Assembly: GCA_020634855.1 (NCBI GenBank)
Contig: JACKAU010000003.1
Coordinates: 744,001 to 808,000 of the forward strand
Direction: 5' to 3'
DNA: 64,000 bases
Source of the DNA: Anaerolineales bacterium
Lineage (GTDB): Bacteria; Chloroflexota; Anaerolineae; 4572-78; J111
The notes beneath the pieces were generated by a model. The model did not search any database and was not told where the DNA came from. It worked only from the letters and a program-made list of their open reading frames with translations. Shown piece by piece: positions 25,520 to 32,571 of the stretch; the first letter of the stretch is position 1, and each line of letters begins with the position of its first letter. The position numbers and the translations under genes were made by a program.

Positions 25520-26872
25520 ATGACCCATCATCTTACCATCATCGGCGGCGGCTTAGCCGGCGCTGAGGCAGCCTGGCAAGCTGCCCGGCGAGGCATAACC
25601 GTCTCTCTATACGAAATGCGCCCGGCGCGACCAACCCCGGCTCACGTCAGCGACCGGCTGGCCGAACTGGTTTGCAGCAACTCACTCGGCAGCGACCTGC
25701 CCGACCGCGCTCCTGGCTTGCTCAAAACGGAAATCCGCCGGCTCGACTCGCTGATTATGCAAGCTGCGGAACAGTCGGCCGTACCGGCCGGTGGAGCGCT
25801 GGCCGTTGACCGGGAACAATTTGCCGAAGAGGTAACCCGACGTATCGAAAGCCATCCGCTCATCGAGCTTCGCCGCGAGGAAATGACCCACATACCTGAC
25901 ACACCCACTATCGTCGCGACCGGGCCGCTAACCTCTGACGCGCTGGCCGAAGCCTTAGCCGATCTTTCCGGCAAGGAGTATCTCTATTTTTACGACGCCA
26001 TTTCACCCATCGTTGAAGCCGACTCGATCAATATGAACATCGCCTTTCGGGCCAGCCGCTATGATCGGGGCGATCAAGCGGAGGGTGACTACATCAACTG
26101 TCCCTTCTCTGAAGAAGAGTACACGGCGTTCATCACTGCGCTGCGTGAGGCGGAAAAAATTCAACTCAAACAGTTTGAGGCCGAAGACGAGCATTTCTTT
26201 GAAATGTGCTTACCCGTCGAGGAGTTGGCCCGGCGCGGCGATAAGGCGCTGGCATTTGGCCCGATGCGCCCGGTCGGCTTGAGGGATCCACGCACCGGGC
26301 GGCGGCCCCACGCCATTTTGCAGTTGCGGCAGGATAATCTGGCCGGTACGCTTTATAACATGGTCGGCTTTCAAACCAATTTGAAATGGGGCGAACAGCG
26401 CCGCGTCTTCCGCCTGATCCCCGGCCTGGAAAATGCCGAATTTATGCGGTACGGCATGATGCACCGCAACACCTACATCAACTCGCCGATGCTGTTAGAG
26501 CCGACGATGCAGTGGCACAATCGGCCTGATCTGTTCTTCGCCGGGCAGATTACCGGCGTCGAGGGGTACATCGGCAATGCGGCCACCGGGCTGCTAGCGG
26601 GCCTTAATGCGGCGCGTTGGCTGCAAGGTCAACCGCCGGTTACGCTGCCGGAAACCACTATGCTCGGCGCGTTGTGTCATTATGTCACTCACGCCGAACC
26701 CAAAGATTTCCAGCCAATGAAGGCCAATTTTGGCCTTATGCCGCCGCTGGCCCAGAAAATTCGCAATAAACGAGATCGGTATCAGGCTTACGCCGACCGC
26801 GCTCTCGATGATTTGGACGCTGTCATTGACCAGTACGGGTTGAAAGTGGTCGAGCCGGCTCCGATTCGATAA
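25520..26872 (+). CDS. trmFO: Methylenetetrahydrofolate-tRNA-(uracil-5-)-methyltransferase TrmFO
   Basis: 450 residues from the ATG at 25520, which places the FAD-binding Rossmann motif IIGGGLAGAEAAWQAA within 20 residues of the N-terminus, as in the family. Other TrmFO boxes are LVCSNSLGSDL, LAVDREQFAEEVT, YFYDAISPIVEADSI, EMCLPVEELARRG and the C-terminal ITGVEGYIGNAATGL. It forms m5U54 (ribothymidine) in the tRNA T-loop using folate and FAD. An in-frame ATG at 25475 also follows the mapped promoter but would add 15 unconserved residues. A hairpin follows at 26879-26907. Confidence 0.95.
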   Translation: MTHHLTIIGGGLAGAEAAWQAARRGITVSLYEMRPARPTPAHVSDRLAELVCSNSLGSDLPDRAPGLLKTEIRRLDSLIMQAAEQSAVPAGGALAVDREQFAEEVTRRIESHPLIELRREEMTHIPDTPTIVATGPLTSDALAEALADLSGKEYLYFYDAISPIVEADSINMNIAFRASRYDRGDQAEGDYINCPFSEEEYTAFITALREAEKIQLKQFEAEDEHFFEMCLPVEELARRGDKALAFGPMRPVGLRDPRTGRRPHAILQLRQDNLAGTLYNMVGFQTNLKWGEQRRVFRLIPGLENAEFMRYGMMHRNTYINSPMLLEPTMQWHNRPDLFFAGQITGVEGYIGNAATGLLAGLNAARWLQGQPPVTLPETTMLGALCHYVTHAEPKDFQPMKANFGLMPPLAQKIRNKRDRYQAYADRALDDLDAVIDQYGLKVVEPAPIR

Positions 26873-26878
26873 ATTTCG

Positions 26879-26907
26879 TAAGCGTTCAGCTAAGAGCTAA
26901 ACGCTTA
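26879..26907 (+). terminator. Hairpin downstream of trmFO
   Basis: TAAGCGTT pairs with AACGCTTA, with an inner AGCT/AGCT helix, directly after the trmFO stop. There is no U-tract, so termination may be partial or the structure may only protect the 3' end. Confidence 0.5.
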
Positions 26908-26936
26908 TTGCAAGACCAGCACTCCGGAGATAAACC

Positions 26937-28250
26937 GTGCAAAATAAACGGCTGGCCGAATGGTTGGAAGAACACGCTAAAATGTTGAGTACGACCGAGT
27001 ACCAGGAAGATAGTACCTTTCACGTTGCCCTGTACGAATGCATCATCGATATGGCCTTGCATGGGGAAACACGCATGGTCGATTCGCTGATAGAAAGTAC
27101 GGCGGCCTATGCCGTAGCCACCGAGCGGGAGTTAAGCGACCTGTTAGGCGTACCGGAACTATTGCGCGAACGCATCTGGCAGCGTATTGGCGAAGAAGTC
27201 GATCCGGAGCCGGCTTATGCCATGTTTTCGGCGGTTGATGTGATCTTTGTCCATATTATCAAAGTCACCATTGACGAATACCTGGCCGCATTCCGGCAAG
27301 CCCAAGCCGCTCGAGCCGCCGAAATCTCGCGCCTCTACACCGAGTCGGAGCGCAAGGTGATGGCCTACGCCACCGAAGTGGCCCGCGCCAACCGGGAACT
27401 GGCTCGCCTGGAACAAGCCAAAACCGATTTCATCAGCATCGCCGCCCATGAACTCAAGACGCCGTTGACGCTCATTCAAGGTTATGTCAATATTTTGCGC
27501 GATATGCAAACTGACAGTAAGTTAAAATCGCTCACCGAGGGCATCGGTCGGGGGGCGGACCGGATGAACAATATTATCGAGGATATGCTCGACCTGTCGG
27601 CGATGGATATGCGGCAATTGGGGCTGGTCTTGGAAAAAGTTAATCTTCAACGATCCATCGAGTTAGTCGTAACCCAAATGGAAAGCGCCTTAGTTGAACG
27701 TAAGCAGACTATCGAAATAACCGACCTTGATCAACTGCCGCCGATCGAAGCCGACGCGCGCCGGCTGCACCAAATCTTCAGACAGCTTATCGGCAACGCC
27801 ATCAAATACACACCGGACGGCGGCCACATCAAAATTTCGGGCCAGACGTTCGAGTCGAGACCCATCAGACGGCCTTGGGTAAAACTGACCATTGAAGACA
27901 ACGGCGTGGGTATCGCCCCGGAAGACAAAGAGAAAATTTTCGAGAAGTTTTATCGCGCTGCCAAATCGTCGCTCCATTCAACCGGTCAAACCAAATTTAT
28001 GGGAGCCGGCCCAGGGCTGGGTCTGGCGATTGTCAGAGGACTGCTGCACGCCCACGGCGGTCAGATCACAGCCGATAGCCCCGGTTTCGATCCGAAAAAT
28101 TTCCCCGGTAGCGTTTTTACAGTGACGCTGCCCGTTAAAGCTAACCCGGCCAAAGATGTTCACATCCAATGGTTTAACCCTGATGAAGCCGCCCCGGCTC
28201 CTGACGTGGCCTCACCTCCGGAATCCAAGGAGACAGAAAAAATTATATGA
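26937..28250 (+). CDS. Cytoplasmic sensor histidine kinase
   Basis: 437 residues from a GTG start with GGAG upstream. An all-helical N-terminal domain (about 1-125, no recognised sensor fold) leads through a coiled coil to HisKA with His171 in AAHELKTPLT. HATPase_c follows with LIGNAIKYTPDGG, EDNGVGI and GAGPGLGLAIVRG, then a Pro/Ala-rich acidic tail (about 400-437). The ATP lid carries the same LHSTGQTKF insertion as the kinase at 413. There are no membrane helices or receiver. No response regulator is adjacent; the downstream aminotransferase overlaps by ATGA, an unusual partner. Confidence 0.9.
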   Translation: MQNKRLAEWLEEHAKMLSTTEYQEDSTFHVALYECIIDMALHGETRMVDSLIESTAAYAVATERELSDLLGVPELLRERIWQRIGEEVDPEPAYAMFSAVDVIFVHIIKVTIDEYLAAFRQAQAARAAEISRLYTESERKVMAYATEVARANRELARLEQAKTDFISIAAHELKTPLTLIQGYVNILRDMQTDSKLKSLTEGIGRGADRMNNIIEDMLDLSAMDMRQLGLVLEKVNLQRSIELVVTQMESALVERKQTIEITDLDQLPPIEADARRLHQIFRQLIGNAIKYTPDGGHIKISGQTFESRPIRRPWVKLTIEDNGVGIAPEDKEKIFEKFYRAAKSSLHSTGQTKFMGAGPGLGLAIVRGLLHAHGGQITADSPGFDPKNFPGSVFTVTLPVKANPAKDVHIQWFNPDEAAPAPDVASPPESKETEKII

Positions 28251-29407
28251 AACCAGCCCAACGCGCCCAAAATCTACCGCCGCTCTTTTTCGCTGCACTC
28301 GGTAAACGTGTTGCCGAACTCCGCGCCCAAGGCATCGATGTGATCACGCTCGATGCCGGCAGCCCCGACCTACCGCCCGATCCCCGGATGATCGAGGCTC
28401 TGAAACGTGGCGCCGACGACCCAACCCAGCACGGTTACGGCGGCTATGCCGGCCAACCCTATTTGCGCCGGGCCATAATCGATTATTATGGCCGCCGCTT
28501 TGGCGTTGAATTGGACAACCGCGAACTGCTGCCGCTGCTGGGTTCCAAGGAAGGGCTGGCCAACATCCATCTGGCCTGGCTCGATCCCGGCGACTTATCA
28601 TTAGTACCCGATCCGGGCTACTCCAGCTATCTCTACGCTCCGCTCCTGGCCGGCGGCCGGGTGGAGACATTCGACCTGCTGCCGGAGCGCGGCTGGCTGC
28701 CCAACCTGGCCGATATTCCCACCGCCTCGGCCAAAGCGGCCCGCATGCTATGGCTCAATTACCCCAATAATCCGACCGGCGCGGTCGCTACCCTTGAATT
28801 TTTTACCGAGGCGGTCGATTTTTGCCGCCAATTCGATATTTTGCTCTGCCACGATGCCCCTTACTCTGACTTAACCTATGACGGGTACATCGCGCCCAGC
28901 GTACTACAAATACCGGAGGCCAAAACAATAGCCATCGAGTTCAACTCGCTGTCAAAAACGTATAGTCTGGCCGGCTGGCGAGTGGGCATGGCCGTCGGCT
29001 GGGACGTGGCCATCGAAGCGCTGGCCGCGATCAAAACCCAAATCGATTCCGGCCTGGCCAAACCAATTCAAATGATGGCGGCTGACGCGCTGACCGGCGA
29101 TCAGAGTTGGCTGGAACCGCGTAACGCCATTTATCAAGCGCGGCGCGATCTCTGCCTGGCGACATTCCGCCGGCTAGGGCTTGAAACGACCTACCCCAAA
29201 GGCGGTATCTACATCTGGTTCCGCAACCCGCCCGGTTATAGTTCAATGGATTTTCATACACGCCTGTTAGAAGAAGCGCACGTAGCCCTCACCCCCGGCT
29301 CCATCTACGGCCGCAACGGCGAAGGCTGGACACGCCTGTCGCTCATCGGTGATACGGCGCGGCTTGAGACAGCACTGACGCGGATCGAACGAATGATGAA
29401 AGAATGA
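28247..29407 (+). CDS. Class I/II PLP aminotransferase (DapL-like)
   Basis: 386 residues. Fold-type I features include LDAGSPDLPPDPRMIEAL, the GSKEGLANIHLA block typical of LL-diaminopimelate aminotransferase relatives, the NYPNNPTGA loop, and the PLP lysine in SLSKTYSLAGWRVG. The C-terminal half ends with a GWTRLSLIGD segment supplying the carboxylate-binding Arg. The closest remembered group is DapL/alanine aminotransferase-like enzymes; the substrate is not certain. Its start overlaps the stop of the preceding kinase (ATGA), so they are translated together. Confidence 0.87.
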   Translation: MKPAQRAQNLPPLFFAALGKRVAELRAQGIDVITLDAGSPDLPPDPRMIEALKRGADDPTQHGYGGYAGQPYLRRAIIDYYGRRFGVELDNRELLPLLGSKEGLANIHLAWLDPGDLSLVPDPGYSSYLYAPLLAGGRVETFDLLPERGWLPNLADIPTASAKAARMLWLNYPNNPTGAVATLEFFTEAVDFCRQFDILLCHDAPYSDLTYDGYIAPSVLQIPEAKTIAIEFNSLSKTYSLAGWRVGMAVGWDVAIEALAAIKTQIDSGLAKPIQMMAADALTGDQSWLEPRNAIYQARRDLCLATFRRLGLETTYPKGGIYIWFRNPPGYSSMDFHTRLLEEAHVALTPGSIYGRNGEGWTRLSLIGDTARLETALTRIERMMKE

Positions 29408-29487
29408 TGAACGATGAACGATGAATAATGAATGATAAATTTCTGATTATTAATACCTCATCGTTCATTATTCATCATTCATCATTA
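29401..29487. repeat. Hairpin of GATGAAC heptamers
   Basis: Heptamers GATGAAC, GATGAAC, GATGAAT, AATGAAT and GATAAAT start at the aminotransferase stop. They are mirrored, after a short TTATTAATACC spacer, by TCATCGT, TCATTAT, TCATCAT, TCATCAT words. The result is one long imperfect hairpin filling the whole 84-bp gap to the next gene and covering the expected position of its ribosome-binding site. Confidence 0.8.
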
Positions 29488-29491
29488 TCCT

Positions 29492-30373
29492 ATGATTACC
29501 TCGACTAAGAATTCGCGTATTATCGACGTAAGAAAATTGAGCCAGCGTAAACACCGGGTACGCCAAAACCGCTTTATGGTGGAGGGATTGCAACTGCTTG
29601 GCATGGCGGTGCAGGCTATGGCGACTCCGGCAGGACGCAATAAAATCATTCCCTTTGAGGTTTTCTACAGCGAAGCCCTTTTTACCGGCCCAACCGCGCC
29701 CCGCATCCTCAACCAACTCATCGAGGCCGGCGCCGAGGCCATTCCCGTCGATACGCGCGTCCTTAACACCATCTCCGACCGCGACACCTCCCAAGGCCTC
29801 GTCGCTACCTTTGCTCTTCAAGAACTGGAATTCTCACCCACCCAATTCCAAAAAACAATTTCCCCAACCTCCATCCCCCCATCCCCCCAACGCCCAAACT
29901 CTCCAACGCCCAAACTCATTCTCATCCTCGACAAACTCCAAGACCCTGGCAATCTCGGCACGCTAATCCGCACCGCCGACTCTGTCGCTGTAACGGCCGT
30001 CGTTTTGCTGGAACCCTGCGTCGATCCGTTTGATCCCAAAACGGTGCGCAGCACGATGGGATCGATCTTTACCGTGCCGTTCATCCGCACCACCCATATT
30101 GAAGCCACCTTGAAGCAACTATCGCAGGCCGGCTATCGGACTATCGGAGCCGATGCCGGTCAAGGGACGACCGTCTGGCAGAGTCGCGAACTGGCCGGAC
30201 CGGTTGCGTTGATTTTAGGCAATGAGGCGCGGGGCTTGAGTCCGGAACTACATTCGTCAGTCGATGGTTACGTCAGCTTACCGCTACTCGGTCAGGCGGA
30301 AAGTCTAAATGTCGCCGTCGCCGGGGGGGTGCTGATGTACGAATGGCTGAGGGTCAATGAACAGAATCGTTGA
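29492..30373 (+). CDS. TrmH/SpoU family RNA methyltransferase with low-complexity insert
   Basis: 293 residues. An N-terminal substrate-binding domain (about 1-110, FMVEGLQLLGMAVQ) is followed by the SPOUT catalytic domain (about 145-290) with LDKLQDPGNLGTLIRTAD, STMGSIFTVPF, LILGNEARGLSPEL and SLPLLGQAESLNVAVAGG, the knot that binds SAM. Between them lies a Pro/Ser/Thr-rich segment of about 28 residues encoded by a C-rich word array (29840-29930), absent from typical members. It methylates a ribose in rRNA or tRNA; the exact target is unknown. The upstream hairpin may limit its translation. Confidence 0.9.
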   Translation: MITSTKNSRIIDVRKLSQRKHRVRQNRFMVEGLQLLGMAVQAMATPAGRNKIIPFEVFYSEALFTGPTAPRILNQLIEAGAEAIPVDTRVLNTISDRDTSQGLVATFALQELEFSPTQFQKTISPTSIPPSPQRPNSPTPKLILILDKLQDPGNLGTLIRTADSVAVTAVVLLEPCVDPFDPKTVRSTMGSIFTVPFIRTTHIEATLKQLSQAGYRTIGADAGQGTTVWQSRELAGPVALILGNEARGLSPELHSSVDGYVSLPLLGQAESLNVAVAGGVLMYEWLRVNEQNR

Positions 30374-30489
30374 TGTTTTGTTTTAGACGATTACATCCTT
30401 ATTTGGCGATTGAAGAATTGCTTACCCATAGTAAATCTAAGCGGCAGGACTGGAGCAAATCTCTTTTCTCAAATACCCCTCGTAATGTA

Positions 30490-30518
30490 TTGACCTTATA
30501 TATACAACTTATTATAAT
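30490..30518 (+). promoter_or_regulatory. sigma70-type promoter of brnTA
   Basis: TTGACC (30490-30495), a 17-bp spacer, and a perfect TATAAT (30513-30518). The start codon of brnT at 30528 is 9 nt after the -10, so the mRNA would have a 2-3-nt leader at most. The AT-rich spacer TTATATATACAACTTAT is a plausible site for BrnA autoregulation. Confidence 0.8.
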
Positions 30519-30527
30519 TATGGACTA

Positions 30528-30824
30528 ATGAAAATTGAGTATACGCTCCACAACATTCACTTTGAGTGGGATAGCCAAAAGGCTTCAACTAATATCCATA
30601 AACATGGTATTACTTTTGAAACAGCCTGTGAGGTTTTCCACGACCCTTTCGTACAGATGGTAACTGGAGAAGTTGTCGATGACGAAGTACGAGAGGCTGT
30701 GGTCGGAATGACAGTGGATTGGCGTTTAGTCTATGTCGTCTATGTTTTTCGGAAGGAAGTCGTCAGAATTATTTCGGCCAGATTAGTAACAAAGGCAGAG
30801 AGAAATCGCTATGAAGAACAATGA
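30528..30824 (+). CDS. brnT: BrnT-type ribonuclease toxin
   Basis: 98 residues. The BrnT pattern is clear: FEWDSQKASTNIHKHGITFE near the N-terminus, an AceVFHDP-like block, a strand with RLVYVVYVF and the C-terminal IISARLVTKAERNRYEE. BrnT is a RelE-fold ribosome-independent RNase. The toxin comes first and overlaps the antitoxin gene by 14 bp, the usual order for this type II system. The flanking DNA is AT-richer than the neighbouring genes, consistent with acquisition. Confidence 0.93.
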   Translation: MKIEYTLHNIHFEWDSQKASTNIHKHGITFETACEVFHDPFVQMVTGEVVDDEVREAVVGMTVDWRLVYVVYVFRKEVVRIISARLVTKAERNRYEEQ

Positions 30825-31110
30825 TTTGAGAGAACGTTTACGAAAAGACCGTCCTATGACGATGATCAGCCTACGCATACCAGAAGATGTCTTAGAGGAT
30901 TTAAAACTCGTCGCACCTCGGCTGGGTTTCTCAGGGTATCAACCGTTGATCCGGGCCTATATCGGGCAGGGGTTACGAGCGGATTTGGCGAAACTGGAAG
31001 AAGATACAGAACTTATGCAGCTAATTGAAAGCTTACGCAAACACGGGGTAAAAGACGATATTATTGCATCGGCGATGGCCGAAGTAGAAGAGATGAAGAA
31101 AGCGGTTTAG
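30811..31110 (+). CDS. brnA: BrnA-type antitoxin
   Basis: 99 residues. The core is a ribbon-helix-helix-like segment, MTMISLRIPEDVLEDLKLVAPRLGFSGYQPLIRAYIGQGL, typical of BrnA/CopG antitoxins that bind the operator and the toxin. A charged helical tail (about 70-99) would wrap BrnT. It overlaps brnT by 14 bp and is translated from AGAGAAATCGCT, so synthesis is coupled. Confidence 0.88.
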   Translation: MKNNDLRERLRKDRPMTMISLRIPEDVLEDLKLVAPRLGFSGYQPLIRAYIGQGLRADLAKLEEDTELMQLIESLRKHGVKDDIIASAMAEVEEMKKAV

Positions 31111-31264
31111 GCGGCATAGATAGAGAAAAATCGTCACTATTAGGTGACTGGACTTTGGCTCAAATGGAGACCGATGAATGGCACACAACGCTGTAATTAT
31201 GGCGATTAAGTGCAGGTCATGGGGTCACTGAATAGCAATCTAAATTAAAAAGGACTGACAACGG

Positions 31265-32374
31265 ATGAGTCTAGAATTTAAATCCAATTTTGCCACATCG
31301 CCGGTGTATGTTGGCGGGGCGTCGATGGAAGATATTCGGAAACAGTATGACGTTGAGGAAGTGATCAAAATCGGCTCCAATGAAAGCCCGCTGGGACCGT
31401 CCCCTCTGGCCGTGGCGGCTATGCAACAGGCTGCCGCCTCACTCAATCGCTACCCGCCGATGGGCGATGATGACTTAAAAGCCGTGCTGGCCGAAACCTT
31501 GGGCCAGGGTTTGCAGCCGGAAAATTTCTTTACCGGCAACGGCGGCTGTGATGTGCTGTGGATGATTGCGGGGGGATTTCTCGGCCCGGAGAGCGAGTGC
31601 ATTATCTGCCGCCCCACCTTTCCGGTATATGATGTCACCGCCCGGCGAGTAGGCACGAATGTGGTTTATGTCGATTTAGACCCGGACCACTTCACCTACG
31701 ATGTCGAAGCCATCTTGGCTGCGGTGACGGAAAAAACTCGCGTCATCTACCTGTGCAGCCCCAACAACCCGACCGGCGGGCTGCTCAGCGCCGAGCAGAT
31801 GGAAACGCTAGTTAACAACGTCCCTGACCACGTCCTGCTGGTAACCGATGAGGTCTATCACCATTTTATCACCGCCGATAACCGGGCCGATCCGCTGCCT
31901 TATGTGCTAAATGGCAAAAACGTCGTGGTGATCCACAGTTTTTCAAAAGCCTACGGTCTGGCGGGTTTGCGATTGGGTTACGGCATCGCTCGGCCGGAGA
32001 TTATTGAATACCTAGCGCGTATCCGACTGCCATTCCACCTTGACCGGATGACCATCGAAGGCGGAATGGCTGCCCTCCGCGATACGGCTTACTTACAAAA
32101 TTCAGTCGAGTTGGTCGTGGCCGGTAGGCAGTGGTTATACGAAGCCCTTAGTCAGCTTGAGGTGCAGGTATGGCCCAGTCAAGCTAATTTTATCTTGTTC
32201 AAACCCCCATTTGCAGCGACAGAGGTGTCCGAACAACTGCTCCGACGTGGAATTATTGTTCGGCCGATGGGTAACTTTTATTTACCTGACCATCTCCGGG
32301 TTTCGGTAGGCCTGCCTGAAGAAAACGAGCGTTTTGTTTCGGCCCTGCACGAAATTTTAGCAGCGATGAAATAG
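31265..32374 (+). CDS. Histidinol-phosphate aminotransferase-like enzyme
   Basis: 369 residues, fold-type I PLP enzyme. HisC-type features are IGSNESPLGPSP near the N-terminus, LNRYPPMGDDDLK, FTGNGGCDVLW, CSPNNPTGG, the PLP lysine in HSFSKAYGLAGLRLGYG and the C-terminal RPMGNFYLPDHLRVSVG. No other his genes are nearby, so use on histidinol phosphate is not proven; aromatic or threonine-phosphate substrates are alternatives. It has a clear AAAGGACTGACAACGG ribosome-binding region. Confidence 0.85.
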   Translation: MSLEFKSNFATSPVYVGGASMEDIRKQYDVEEVIKIGSNESPLGPSPLAVAAMQQAAASLNRYPPMGDDDLKAVLAETLGQGLQPENFFTGNGGCDVLWMIAGGFLGPESECIICRPTFPVYDVTARRVGTNVVYVDLDPDHFTYDVEAILAAVTEKTRVIYLCSPNNPTGGLLSAEQMETLVNNVPDHVLLVTDEVYHHFITADNRADPLPYVLNGKNVVVIHSFSKAYGLAGLRLGYGIARPEIIEYLARIRLPFHLDRMTIEGGMAALRDTAYLQNSVELVVAGRQWLYEALSQLEVQVWPSQANFILFKPPFAATEVSEQLLRRGIIVRPMGNFYLPDHLRVSVGLPEENERFVSALHEILAAMK

Positions 32375-32571
32375 GATTTATACCTTATTCTGAAAATTTG
32401 TACTTAACCCTGTCAATATCTCACTTTCTAAAATCTTTAGGATCTGACTTATGAAAATTAAAATTTAGGCTTTTAGGCCCAATTTATCCCTAATTAATGA
32501 ATTTTACTTGTGATTCTGTGATACAATAAAGTCCGGCTATTTGGCCTGGACAAATTCGGCAAACTGAGCGT

